This document shows, piece after piece, positions 17,312 to 25,817 of a DNA stretch of 64,000 nucleotides. A program made the translations under genes and the position numbers. How positions within the stretch are numbered: position 1 is the first letter of the stretch; the number at the start of each line of letters is the position of its first letter. The DNA comes from Chryseobacterium sp. S0630. Its GTDB lineage: Bacteria > Bacteroidota > Bacteroidia > Flavobacteriales > Weeksellaceae. The stretch is from assembly GCF_024158915.1 (NCBI RefSeq), contig NZ_JAMZGF010000003.1, positions 92,147 through 156,146 on the forward strand. The letters run 5' to 3'. Under the pieces are notes generated by a model. That model ran no database searches, had not been told where the DNA came from, and worked only from the letters and a program-made list of their open reading frames with translations.

Positions 17312-17530
17312 GATAGTTTCTCGCAGATTTTGGAGATTACGCAGATCTTTTTTAGAGTATGATAATCTGCGATATCTGTTTGATCTGTGGGAGGATATTT
17401 TTTAAACCATTAAGTATGACTTAAGGCTTTAAGTAAAGTTAAGATTCAAATCAATTTGAATGAAGGGTTGCGCTTTAGAATGTCTTTAGATATTCTCTTA
17501 ATATTCTTAATTACTTATCTATTCTTAATG
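17312..17530. repeat. 219-bp direct repeat, copy 2
   Basis: This copy has the same length and order of modules as the one at 16981-17199, with scattered substitutions. The copies are separated by about 110 bp. Together they fill the space between the SymE-like and methyltransferase genes. Confidence 0.9.
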
Positions 17531-17572
17531 GTTTAAGAATTTATCAATGGCTAGTTTCTTATGATATTTTAT

Positions 17573-18334
17573 TTATTTTATAAAAATGCCGATGTATTTT
17601 CCATTATATTCTACAACAGAAGAGTTAATGTTTTTTTTGATACAAAAATCCTGATAAGCAGAATTGTCACCAATATCATCACTAATAAAGACGGAACCAG
17701 GCTTCAATCTTTTATAAATTTGGTGATAAGCCCACATTCTTCCGTGGTAACTTTTGTCAGAATCATAGTGGAATACATCAAAAGAGGAAACTTTTTTAAA
17801 AATTTTAGGTAATGATTCTCTGTCTGCAAAACGGAATAGCTGCCAATATTTTTTAAGGTTTTCCGGAACAACATATCCCACATACTGGTCACCATCCTGA
17901 GCAAGATAAGGCATATCTGAGCTATAGAGTGTACCATTTCTTTTTTGAAGCGAAAGCAATATGGCCAGAGAAGACCATCCATAAGCCACACCTGTTTCAA
18001 GAACATTTTGTGCTTTGGTGTATTCACATGCATAGTAAATAAGCTCCAAAGCTCCAGGACCTCCCATTGTAATAGGACATTCTTTTTCTTTTATGCTGGC
18101 TTTTTCCAGGATATCAGCATAGGTAGATCTGAAATGATCTGTATTCATAGAAAAAAGTCTGGAAACTGCTTCTTTTTGGGAAACTGCAATGGAGGCAGCC
18201 CATGAATTTGTTTTTGCTTTTCCTTTGAACGGACTTCTTCTGCTTACCGTATTTTTAATGATTTTTCTGCCCAGTTCAGGATAAAGAGCAGGTCTTTTAA
18301 GATAAGCTACAAATGTTTTGAGAACTGTTGACAT
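17573..18334 (-). CDS. Class I SAM-dependent methyltransferase
   Basis: The protein has a Methyltransf_24-type Rossmann core: NVLETGVAYGWSSLAILLSL is the SAM-binding motif I, VFHYDSDKSYHGRMWAYHQI the acidic and active-site region, and LKPGSVFISDDIGDN the post-motif strand. It resembles sugar or macrolide O-methyltransferases (CmcI/TylF-like). A start at 18334 (MSTVLKTFVAYL) is chosen because residues encoded further upstream (to 18400) look untranslated. No biosynthetic neighbours are present, so the substrate is open; a glycan is likely. Confidence 0.75.
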   Translation of the reverse strand: MSTVLKTFVAYLKRPALYPELGRKIIKNTVSRRSPFKGKAKTNSWAASIAVSQKEAVSRLFSMNTDHFRSTYADILEKASIKEKECPITMGGPGALELIYYACEYTKAQNVLETGVAYGWSSLAILLSLQKRNGTLYSSDMPYLAQDGDQYVGYVVPENLKKYWQLFRFADRESLPKIFKKVSSFDVFHYDSDKSYHGRMWAYHQIYKRLKPGSVFISDDIGDNSAYQDFCIKKNINSSVVEYNGKYIGIFIK

Positions 18335-18566
18335 TTCATTGATTGTATTAAAGTTACAAGACAAATGTATCCTATTAAAAACCATATTGCATTGAGGCAA
18401 TATTAATTTTAAGAGTAAATCTGTTTAAGATTTTTTAATAAATGGAGTCTGGTAATTAATCAGTGAAAGATCTTATTTTAATGTAAAAATAAAATTTTAA
18501 AGCATTGATTTGCTTTAATTTAGAATATTAGGTAAGTCTATGAGTGGGCGAGGTGAAGTGCCGGGA

Positions 18567-18645
18567 GAGTTGCTCTCAGATTTTGGTGATTAGGCAGATG
18601 TTTATGCGATAACTTGCAGGATCTGTTTGATTCGCAAAAGATAAT
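18567..18645. repeat. Degenerate third copy of the 219-bp repeat (5' part only)
   Basis: CTCAGATTTTGGTGATTAGG and GCAGGATCTGTTTGATTCGC correspond to the start of the repeats at 16981 and 17312, with many substitutions. The 3' half is missing. Confidence 0.5.
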
Positions 18646-18951
18646 GTTTTTGATTTTCAACTGTTTAAAGGAGAAATCATTTCTTTATATTGGAGGAAGA
18701 GTTTTTGCTTTTTTCTTTACAAAAATGTCTGTCCAAAAATATATGGAGTACGGTCATAAAAACGGCTATACTATTCTGCTTTTTCACTAGGGTAGGTATT
18801 TTGCTTTTTCGTTAACACACTAAAAAGTGTGTTGTTTGATGGTTGCAAATGTATAAAATAATTGTATAAACAGAAAGAAAAATAAGACGAAATTATCAGG
18901 ATAATTTTCAATGGTCTATGGCTGTGGAAAGCTATACTCAGGAAATTGCCC

Positions 18952-18959
18952 TATCTTTG
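18952..18959 (+). promoter_or_regulatory. Promoter -7 element of the YdcF-family gene
   Basis: TATCTTTG fits the consensus TAnnTTTG. The start codon lies 41 bp downstream. The -33 region is weak. Confidence 0.45.
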
Positions 18960-19000
18960 GTGCTTCTATGCCTTCCGGCATTAATCAATAGTATTCGAAA

Positions 19001-19744
19001 ATGAAATTTTTATTAGACCTTTTATTCCGTGTTGTTCAGCTTTTTACAGAACCTTATTTTTTAGTATTTCTTGCAGTAGTTATCATTGCTTTGCTCAAAA
19101 GAAAAAACAAGCGTAAGAATCTGAGAATAGGAGTTGGCTTTTTTGCTGTTTTAATGATCATTTTTATAGGAAATGGCTTTCTGGGAAAACTGACTTCCGG
19201 ATATCTGCAGAAAAATTATGTAAACACTGTGGTGACTAAAAATAGAGCTCCTCAAAATCCCGTTATTGTTGTATTAGGTGGTGGAGTTGTAGATTTTGAA
19301 CACACAGAAAAGCTGCATACCATGTCTTATTCCAGAATGGTAACGGCTTATCAGCTGTATCATGAATACAAGACCAATAATCTGCCTTGTAAAATACTGA
19401 TTTCCGGAAAAGGTAGAGGCCACAAAAGTGAAGCAGAATTATTCAGTGAAAATTTTAAAAGAATGGGCGTATCAGATGCTGATATCATTAAAGAAGATAA
19501 AAGCATGAATACGTATCAAAATGCAAAATATTCCAGCAAGATCTTGCAGCAGATGGCTCCTTCTGATGTATACCTTGTTACTTCCGGATTTCATATGAAA
19601 AGGTCTATGGCTTTGTTTCAGACATTTGGATTAAACCCTGTTCCACAAGCCTCAGATTTTATAGATACTGAAATTACTGTATTTCCTAACAGCTATAATG
19701 CGGCATTTACTTTTGTGATGCTAAAAGAAGTATTGGGAATATAG
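19001..19744 (+). CDS. YdcF/ElyC/SanA family (DUF218) membrane protein
   Basis: The 247-residue protein has two N-terminal membrane helices (about residues 15-30 and 42-62) followed by a DUF218 domain. That domain is seen in VIVVLGGGVVDFEHTEKLHT, ILISGKGRGHKSEAELF, EDKSMNTYQNAKYSSKI and VYLVTSGFHMKRSMALF. ElyC and SanA act in envelope integrity and peptidoglycan or enterobacterial common antigen metabolism in E. coli; a similar envelope role is likely but not proven. It is monocistronic, with a strong terminator downstream. Confidence 0.88.
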   Translation: MKFLLDLLFRVVQLFTEPYFLVFLAVVIIALLKRKNKRKNLRIGVGFFAVLMIIFIGNGFLGKLTSGYLQKNYVNTVVTKNRAPQNPVIVVLGGGVVDFEHTEKLHTMSYSRMVTAYQLYHEYKTNNLPCKILISGKGRGHKSEAELFSENFKRMGVSDADIIKEDKSMNTYQNAKYSSKILQQMAPSDVYLVTSGFHMKRSMALFQTFGLNPVPQASDFIDTEITVFPNSYNAAFTFVMLKEVLGI

Positions 19745-19805
19745 CAGGTGCAGCTGTATAATAGCCTGGGATTGAATGGATAGTTATTTAAAACTATTAT
19801 ATAAA

Positions 19806-19838
19806 AACCGGACACTTAGTTAATTTAAGTGTCCGGTT
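19806..19838. terminator. Bidirectional terminator
   Basis: AACCGGACACTT (19806-19817) pairs with AAGTGTCCGGTT (19827-19838) across nine bases. It sits between the convergent YdcF and EamA genes. Confidence 0.8.
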
Positions 19839-19860
19839 CTGGTTTAAAAAGCTTTGATTT

Positions 19861-20730
19861 TTATTTTGTTTTCTTAATAGAAATTACCGTCTGCAAAACC
19901 ACAGAAGCAATAATAAACACCAATCCTATATAAAACGAAAGATTGACTTCTTTGCTTTCTCCGAAAAATAAGAACGCCATAATAATAGCATACACGGGCT
20001 CCAGATTGTATGTTAAATTGACTGTAAACGCCGGAATTTTCTTCAAAACCTCTGCAAACATTACGTATAAGCCAACGGTACAAAAAAGCGATAAAACGCC
20101 CAAATAAGCCGTGTTTTTTAAGTCAGGAACTATGCTATCTGACTGAAAATAGAGGAGATATACGGGCAAAAACGCTCCCCAGCATAAAGTACCGGCAATC
20201 ATCTGATAATAGTTGATGACCTTGGTATCAAAATGACTCACCAGACGTTTGTTATAAATCGTATACAAAGCCCCGAATGCCGATGAAAAGACGCCTAATA
20301 TAATCCCAAGCTGATAGGAAGTATCAAAATGAAATATTAAACTGATTCCTACGATGGTCAGCGTACTGAGAAGTAATTCTGAAAGCTTGAATTTCTCCTT
20401 ATCAAGAATAGGTTTGAATACGGCAGTGAAAAAACTTGTCAGGCAGTAGCATACCACACCAATGGAGATATTGGCATATTTTATACTGGCATAAAAAAGA
20501 AGCCAGTGTAACGTAAGCAGTAAGCCGGCTTTTGAAATCTGAATTTTTCCCCGCAAAGGAATATCCGTTGGGATTTTCAAGAGCTTTATAATAAAGAACA
20601 AAATAATAGAGGAGAAGAGGAGTCTGTACCAGACCAGCAAACCTTCGTTAAGAGTGATCAATTTCCCGAATACACCTGTAAATCCGGCCAGAATTACGGC
20701 CAGATGTAATAATAAATATGATTTTTTCAT
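19861..20730 (-). CDS. EamA/DMT-superfamily transporter
   Basis: The 289-residue protein is almost wholly hydrophobic with about ten membrane helices in two EamA repeats (roughly residues 1-140 and 145-285). The family includes amino-acid and metabolite exporters (YdcZ/RhaT/PecM-like). The substrate cannot be predicted. It seems to be a single-gene transcript ending at the shared terminator. Confidence 0.88.
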   Translation of the reverse strand: MKKSYLLLHLAVILAGFTGVFGKLITLNEGLLVWYRLLFSSIILFFIIKLLKIPTDIPLRGKIQISKAGLLLTLHWLLFYASIKYANISIGVVCYCLTSFFTAVFKPILDKEKFKLSELLLSTLTIVGISLIFHFDTSYQLGIILGVFSSAFGALYTIYNKRLVSHFDTKVINYYQMIAGTLCWGAFLPVYLLYFQSDSIVPDLKNTAYLGVLSLFCTVGLYVMFAEVLKKIPAFTVNLTYNLEPVYAIIMAFLFFGESKEVNLSFYIGLVFIIASVVLQTVISIKKTK

Positions 20731-20793
20731 TAGAGAATGAACTGTAAAATTGGAATTAATATTTTTGTTAGAATGTGAAGCACAATAAACTGG

Positions 20794-20813
20794 GTCGTTA
20801 ATAAGTTAACGAC
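20794..20813. repeat. Inverted repeat upstream of the EamA gene
   Basis: GTCGTTAA (20794-20801) and TTAACGAC (20806-20813) form a perfect hairpin with loop TAAG. It could be a terminator for the VOC gene or an operator for EamA. No T run follows, so neither role is certain. Confidence 0.5.
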
Positions 20814-20927
20814 AAGAGTACGCTTCAAATTAAATTGAAAATATTAAGGTGCCGGAGGAGGCAGACAGTTCGAGCGGTTCATATTGATCTGTTGAATGTC
20901 AAATATAGGGAAAAATATTTTGAAAGT

Positions 20928-21323
20928 TTACATAAAAAATACATTGAACTTGTGTCCATCCGGATCTGCAAATACAAAACCGTAGTAATTTTCTCCAAAG
21001 CTCTCAGGCTCTGAAACAATGGTTCCTCCGGCATTTTTTACTTCTTCAGCCCATTCATCCACCTGATTTTTGCTTTCTGCAGAAAGGGTAAATATAATTT
21101 CGTTAGAACTTTGTGGATCACCAAATTTCATGCTTTTCAGGTTGTTTTTTATGACATTTTTTAAGAAAAAGTGAATAATCAATTCATTTCCAGCCACAAA
21201 AAAACTTACCAGCTCATTGGAACTGTGGGGGTTATTGGGTTTGAATCCCAGCTCAGTATAGAATTTCTGTGTGCGCTCAAGGTCGGTTACGGCCAGATTG
21301 GCCCAGATCATTTTAGGTTTCAT
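20928..21323 (-). CDS. VOC-family (glyoxalase/dioxygenase-fold) protein
   Basis: The 131-residue single-domain protein has the typical start WANLAVTDLERTQKFYTELG and end FVFADPDGHKFNVFFM. VOC proteins include glyoxalase I, dioxygenases and antibiotic-binding proteins. Only one conserved acidic or His ligand pattern can be traced here, so the catalytic role is uncertain. Confidence 0.88.
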   Translation of the reverse strand: MKPKMIWANLAVTDLERTQKFYTELGFKPNNPHSSNELVSFFVAGNELIIHFFLKNVIKNNLKSMKFGDPQSSNEIIFTLSAESKNQVDEWAEEVKNAGGTIVSEPESFGENYYGFVFADPDGHKFNVFFM

Positions 21324-21682
21324 ACGATTTTATTTTTTGGTTAGGATAAAGGTAGGCTGTTTCAGGATCATAAAAACTGTCATGTGGCAAGATTTTGTAT
21401 TTTCAGGAGAATATGAATATTCTGGATAAGATGGTTTTTCTATGAGATTTTCCGTCGGATAATTTAACATAATATGTGAAAATTGGATTGTAATTTAAGA
21501 TTGAAAGAGAGAAAGTCCGAAGGACGAAAAAACCGATAGACCGAAAGACCCTTGTCAAGGTTCAAAACCTTGACAAGGGTTAATTTTCACTACAAATTTC
21601 TTTCAAACCAGGCTGTCAATACAAAGCGCAATAAAACCCAATTATTTTGACTTTGGAGAAATATTATTTTTCTGATCATTAA
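21324..21682. other. Intergenic region with a perfect hairpin
   Basis: 359 bp without a gene. It includes the purine-rich stretch GAAAGTCCGAAGGACGAAAA and the inverted repeat at 21548-21580. Confidence 0.4.
21548..21580. repeat. Perfect 15-bp inverted repeat (REP-like)
   Basis: ACCCTTGTCAAGGTT (21548-21562) and AACCTTGACAAGGGT (21566-21580) are separated by three bases. No T run follows and the flanking genes are not positioned to need a terminator. It matches a palindromic style common in Bacteroidota genomes. Confidence 0.75.
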
Positions 21683-22165
21683 ATGCCGTACAGCCAATAT
21701 TTTTTCAGAGATTGTATTTTCACGCCTTTTAAGGAAAACTCAGAGGATGATGAAGAACTTGTAGAGGAATATGAAATAAAAAAAATCGTAGAAGGCACAG
21801 AGATGGATTTTATCTGTAAATTTTATTCTTACAGATATCCGGATTATTTTTTTGCCTGCACAACTGTTCCTGATCAGAACAACCTGACCATGGTCATAAA
21901 ATTGAAAATGAAGGCAAGCTCAAAAAATTTACTGACAGATTTATGGGTAAGAAGAGTCCTTAGAATCCGTTATAGAATATTGGTCCGGGAATTATTGAAA
22001 ATAAGGGATTCTGAGGTGGTTATTCTTCTGTTTCAGCTGAACAATAAAAATCCTATAATTTATATTATGTTAAATTGTATATTGTTTTGGTTTCAAAGAT
22101 TCACAGAACATGTTAAATTTCATTATTTTACACTTTCGATTATTGCACCAGATTTTCAAGCATAA
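21683..22165 (+). CDS. Hypothetical protein
   Basis: This is a 160-codon open frame with acceptable protein composition: an acidic N-terminal part (EDDEELVEEYEIKKIVEG), a middle part LRIRYRILVRELLKIRDSEV, and a hydrophobic tail (IIYIMLNCILFWFQRF). I recognise no family. Nothing overlaps it on the other strand and it ends before a strong terminator. Its reality is moderately supported. Confidence 0.45.
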   Translation: MPYSQYFFRDCIFTPFKENSEDDEELVEEYEIKKIVEGTEMDFICKFYSYRYPDYFFACTTVPDQNNLTMVIKLKMKASSKNLLTDLWVRRVLRIRYRILVRELLKIRDSEVVILLFQLNNKNPIIYIMLNCILFWFQRFTEHVKFHYFTLSIIAPDFQA

Positions 22166-22216
22166 TAAACTCTCTATCCCACGTTTTAATCTCTTGCATT
22201 TTACAGTCTACAAAAT

Positions 22217-22278
22217 AAAATGTCGGATTAAGGAATCTTTATAAGGAATCTTTATATTAAGCCTTAATCCGACATTTT
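22217..22278. terminator. Long bidirectional terminator
   Basis: AAAATGTCGGATTAAGG (22217-22233) and CCTTAATCCGACATTTT (22262-22278) are perfect complements. The loop holds a duplicated AAGGAATCTTTAT module. It serves the convergent genes at 21683 and 22302. Confidence 0.8.
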
Positions 22279-22301
22279 TGAAAGCTGTTGTAAGCAGCTT
22301 T

Positions 22302-22754
22302 TTATTTATTTAATTTTTCTAATTCAGGTAATTCTCTTTTATACTTTTCAACGTCCCAAACTAAATCCCAATTTTTAATATAGTTAGAAATTGGATCTAA
22401 GCCAACTTCTGTTCTTCTTTTATCTACATTGTCAGGATCTTTTGAATGCAAATTTTCTAAATCAGTATCAGAATTTAAGTGCTTTAGATTGGTCCAGCCT
22501 TTTTCTATTGATAAGTTCAACCATTGAAATGCTTGTTTTGTATTTCCTGCTAAAGAAGATGAACACGCACCATTATATAAGTGACTTGGATTTTCGCTTT
22601 CGATTTTAAAAGCCTTATCATATAAATCTGCAGACATTTTATAATCTTTTGATTCATATAATTTATTAGCTTCATTTATTAATTTTGAATATTCCTGAGC
22701 ATTCACGTTTACGAATAAAAATAATAATAACAAAGTATAAATAGTGTTTCTCAT
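22302..22754 (-). CDS. Exported small TPR protein
   Basis: The 150-residue protein begins with a signal peptide (MRNTIYTLLLLFLFVNVNAQ, cleavage after NAQ). It has about two tetratricopeptide motifs (YSKLINEANKLYESKDYKMS, ADLYDKAFKIESENPSHLYN) and a TPR-end segment (GNTKQAFQWLNLSIEKGWTN). It probably acts as a periplasmic or surface scaffold; partners are unknown. It is alone on its strand. Confidence 0.7.
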   Translation of the reverse strand: MRNTIYTLLLLFLFVNVNAQEYSKLINEANKLYESKDYKMSADLYDKAFKIESENPSHLYNGACSSSLAGNTKQAFQWLNLSIEKGWTNLKHLNSDTDLENLHSKDPDNVDKRRTEVGLDPISNYIKNWDLVWDVEKYKRELPELEKLNK

Positions 22755-22895
22755 ATTTTCTGTATTTAATTTAGATGGTTATTATTCTACTAATATAAAA
22801 TTTATTTTGATAATTAGATTGTTAAGAGATCACAAAAAAGAAATTATACTAGGTTTTCATTGGATTGACGAATTTTTTGTTTTTAAATTAAATAA

Positions 22896-24354
22896 TCATA
22901 TTGAATAACTATTTGTAAGAATTTTCTTTATAAGTAAAACGGCATCTTCAAGTTCTTTCTCATTCTTTGAAGCAAAACCTAATCGAAAAGCATTCTCTTC
23001 TTCATCTATTTGCTTGATTTTCAATTGTGAATGGGTTTTCAATGTATTAACACTGTAGGAATCTTTTAGCTGTATCCACACCGACAGACCTCCGTCTGGT
23101 AAAGTAAAAGAGATATACGGCCTCAGATGCTGTTGCAAAAGTATATTCAGGTAATCTCTGCGTTGATGGTAAGATTTTTTGGCTTTCTTCAGGTATCTTC
23201 CCAAATCACCACTTTTAATCAATTCTGCTAATGCATTTTGCATATATCCATCCCCTCCTACATCTATTGCTTTTCTTAGAAGAACCGCTTCCTGAATGAA
23301 ATTTTTAGGAGCTACCATAAAACCAATACGAATGGAAGAACCCAATATTTTTGAAAATGAACCTATATAAATGACATTCCCCTTATGAGCTCCACTTGCC
23401 AAAGGCAGGTATGGTGAGGAGGAATAATGATAATCATAATCGTAATCATCCTCAATAATAGCAAACGAATATTGATTGGAAAGCTCCAACAGTTTCATTC
23501 TTCTTTCAACGCTCAAAGTGACTGTTGTAGGATAATGGTGATGAGGAATGAGGTATACAGCAGTTATTTTTTTCTTTTTACATATTTTTTCTAGAGCATT
23601 GATGTCCAGTCCATTTTCGTCTACAGGAACTTCTATCACAGACGCCTTTGTTTTTTTCAAAAGCACTGTTTGCCATAGGATATCCTGGTTTTCCGGAAAT
23701 AATAATATCTTCTGCCTGTAAAAGCAATTGAGCCGCCAGATAAATGCTCATTTGTGCACCATGGGTAATCAATAGGTTATCAGTGGAAATATTCAGACCT
23801 CTTGTTGCTGATAGATATCTCGATAACTCTTCTCTTAGTTTTAGTGTACCTTGAGTTGTCCCGACAACTGCTTTTTTAATGCTAAAGCTTCTTGATGTAT
23901 AGCTACGGTAAATTTTCAATAGCTCATCTATAGGAGAAAGCCGAATATCAGGATGTCCATCATCAATGAAAGTCTCAGGAAGAGCAGTCAGTTCCTGTTG
24001 TGACGGATCTTTCTTTGAGATATGAAGCGGAAGATTAAAACTGTTTTCATAGGATACAGATGAATCTTGAGCGTTCCACTTTTGAGGTTTTAAAGTTGGA
24101 ATATGTTCAGATACTCTAACCTGTTTTCGGGGAATAATCAAGATCCAATCCTGGGCATTGAGTTCTTCATATGCCGCAATTACCGTCTTACGATGTATAC
24201 CCAGTGTTTTTGCAAGTTCTCTGGTGCCGGGAAGAGCCATTCCAGCCTTTAAATTACCATTTCTTATCGCATTAATAATAGAGATGGCTATCTGTCTGTA
24301 AACAGGAAGCTTTTTTTCTTTATCAATATTGATGATATGTTCAAACGGAAACAT
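22896..24354 (-). pseudogene. MocR/PdxR-type GntR-aminotransferase regulator, frameshifted
   Basis: An N-terminal GntR winged helix (residues about 10-80: KKLPVYRQIAISIINAIRNG, then GTRELAKTLGIHRKTVIAAY) is followed by a class-I aminotransferase-like domain. The latter has EDDYDYDYHYSSS and the PLP-lysine region YIGSFSKILGSSIRIGFMVA. The coding frame breaks at an A7 run (T7 on the plus strand, 23651-23657). Removing one A joins PGYPMANSAFEK to TKASVIEVPVDENG, restoring one protein of about 485 residues. The upstream frame runs on to a stop near 23578. It may be a pseudogene, a sequencing error or a slippage site. MocR proteins sense PLP or vitamin B6 and often control a divergent gene, here the monooxygenase at 24449. 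Confidence 0.8.
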
Positions 24355-24357
24355 TCT

Positions 24358-24416
24358 GGACTACTCTATATGTTTAATCTGGTATACAAATGTAGTCCAA
24401 ATTACCTATAATTTTG
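24358..24416. promoter_or_regulatory. Divergent promoters and operator of the MocR-type regulator
   Basis: GGACTAC (24358-24364) and GTAGTCC (24392-24398) are inverted half-sites. TAATTTTG (24409-24416) is a consensus -7 for the plus-strand monooxygenase gene. TACATTTG read on the minus strand (24387-24394) is a consensus -7 for the regulator itself and overlaps the second half-site, suggesting autoregulation and joint control. Confidence 0.5.
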
Positions 24417-24448
24417 TCCTGTGAATCAAATAAATTTTAATTAAAAGT

Positions 24449-24784
24449 ATGATAGCTGTAATATTTGAAGTCGTACCTGAAGAAGGAAAGAAAGATGAAT
24501 ATCTGGATATAGCGAGATCACTAAAATCTGAGCTGGAAGTGATTCCTGGCTTTATTTCGATTGAACGGTTTCAAAGTCTTGTAGACCCAAAAAAAATCCT
24601 CTCCCTGTCCTTTTGGGAAGATGAAAATAGTATAAAAGAATGGCGTAACAGAACCACGCACAGGAAAGCACAACAGACAGGGCGGAATTCTGTGTTTGAA
24701 GATTACAGACTGCGTGTAGCTTCCGTCATACGGGATTATGGAATGTCTGAAAGACAGGAAGCGCCTACAGATAATATCTTTTAA
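24449..24784 (+). CDS. Antibiotic biosynthesis monooxygenase (ABM) domain protein
   Basis: The 111-residue protein shows the dimeric ferredoxin-like ABM fold: IAVIFEVVPEEGKKDEYLDI, VIPGFISIERFQSLVDP, LSFWEDENSIKEWRNRTTH, and HRKAQQTGRNSVFEDYRLRV. Such enzymes act on haem, quinones or small aromatics without added cofactors. It is divergent from the MocR-type regulator and 22 bp ahead of a GNAT acetyltransferase, forming a probable two-gene operon. Confidence 0.85.
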   Translation: MIAVIFEVVPEEGKKDEYLDIARSLKSELEVIPGFISIERFQSLVDPKKILSLSFWEDENSIKEWRNRTTHRKAQQTGRNSVFEDYRLRVASVIRDYGMSERQEAPTDNIF

Positions 24785-24806
24785 AATAATAATAAAAAAA
24801 TAAAAA

Positions 24807-25214
24807 ATGATTACGTATCAAATTGAAGAAAACATTGGAATAGAAGAATTTACCCAGGTTTTGGTAAACTCTACATTAGGAGAAAGACGTCCCGTCAACG
24901 AACCAGAAAGAATAACAGAGATGCTACAGCATGCCAATCTTATTGCAACAGCCCGGGATAATGGGAAATTGATTGGAATATCAAGATCCTTAACCGATTT
25001 TGCCTTCTGTACTTATCTTTCGGATCTGGCTGTAGATGAGAATTATCAAAAGAAAGGCATTGGAAAAGAATTAATCCGATTGACAAAAGAACACACTCCA
25101 AAAGCTACATTGATTCTATTGGCAGCACCAAAAGCTGTAGGCTACTATCCTAAAATCGGGATGAAACAGTGGGAACAGTGCTATATACTGAACAATGTGG
25201 AGGATTTGAAATAA
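24807..25214 (+). CDS. GNAT-family N-acetyltransferase
   Basis: The 135-residue single GNAT domain has the acetyl-CoA-binding motif A DLAVDENYQKKGIGKELIRL (Q/RxxGxG/A form) and the motif B region LILLAAPKAVGYYPKIGMKQ. It acetylates an unknown amine. It is co-transcribed with the ABM gene and under the same divergent operator; a stable terminator follows. Confidence 0.85.
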   Translation: MITYQIEENIGIEEFTQVLVNSTLGERRPVNEPERITEMLQHANLIATARDNGKLIGISRSLTDFAFCTYLSDLAVDENYQKKGIGKELIRLTKEHTPKATLILLAAPKAVGYYPKIGMKQWEQCYILNNVEDLK

Positions 25215-25232
25215 TGAAATACCCCGGAAAAT

Positions 25233-25265
25233 AAGAAGACATGTAATTTTAGTACATGTCTTCTT
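25233..25265 (+). terminator. Terminator of the ABM-GNAT operon
   Basis: AAGAAGACATGTA (25233-25245) pairs with TACATGTCTTCTT (25253-25265) over a 7-base loop. Confidence 0.8.
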
Positions 25266-25279
25266 TTAAGTATAATCAC

Positions 25280-25352
25280 TTATTTATATTGTTTTTTTAT
25301 ACCAGCCGAAATATTAATTCCAGAAAGTGGGCTAAGAAATTTTAATTGAGAA
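25280..25352 (-). pseudogene. Remnant of the 3' end of a TonB receptor gene
   Basis: The minus strand reads NSQLKFLSPLSGINISAGIK, nearly the C-terminus of the intact receptor encoded at 32121-34511 (NSQLKFLSPLPGINISAGVK). The stop context has decayed (KKQYK replaces ITI). No more than about 24 codons remain. This is the scar of a second, related receptor gene or of a duplication. Confidence 0.8.
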
Positions 25353-25365
25353 TTGTTTGATTTCG

Positions 25366-25662
25366 TTATTTTATTCTAGCAGTTATTGTATCAAATTTTT
25401 CAAGCAATAGTAAATTATAAAGTTCTGTGACTTCGTTCCAATCTGTAGCCTGATATCTGGTTTGTTTTCCTTCAAAAATTACGAAAAGTGATAAATCTTT
25501 ATTTACTTCAATTACATTTTCATTATCAGTTATAACTGAAACCCAAAATGCTCCATGCTCTTCATCCATTAATTGAATGTCTGATATAGCTTTTATTATA
25601 TCCTTTTCATCAATATTGTCTTTTTGATAGCCGTCAGTATATTGAATATAATTTTCTGTCAT
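25366..25662 (-). CDS. Small hypothetical acidic protein
   Basis: The 98-residue protein is acidic and soluble (for example GYQKDNIDEKDIIKAISDIQ, then EEHGAFWVSVITDNENVIEV). The composition and size resemble polymorphic-toxin immunity proteins, but I cannot assign a family and no toxin gene adjoins it. A TonB-receptor remnant abuts its 3' end. Confidence 0.5.
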   Translation of the reverse strand: MTENYIQYTDGYQKDNIDEKDIIKAISDIQLMDEEHGAFWVSVITDNENVIEVNKDLSLFVIFEGKQTRYQATDWNEVTELYNLLLLEKFDTITARIK

Positions 25663-25817
25663 ATTATCGTTTTTTGAAATTTAGGTACTTTATTATTCTA
25701 AAAAATCGTATAAATAAATTAGTAGCCAAATTGTTATTCCTGTTTTCACTTTTAAGCTTCTTACTTGATTCTCTGATATCTTCAACAATTATAAAAAATG
25801 ATTTCATATAATATCTC

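Larger units (their letters stand above)
18401..19000. other. 600-bp intergenic region
   Basis: Holds a decayed copy of the 219-bp repeat (about 18567-18645), an inverted repeat AACACAC/GTGTGTT near 18814-18835 and a YdcF promoter at 18952. A 21-codon frame at 18725-18790 is not supported by anything else. Confidence 0.45.

Noticed and set aside
18725..18790. 21-codon plus-strand frame in the gap before the YdcF gene
   Set aside because: It is too short, has no promoter of its own and no known family.
23578..23666. Programmed -1 frameshift at A AAA AAC in the MocR-type gene
   Set aside because: The heptamer is in the zero frame, but a -1 shift reaches a stop within a few codons. The needed change is +1 (or one base fewer), so classical -1 slippage does not explain it.
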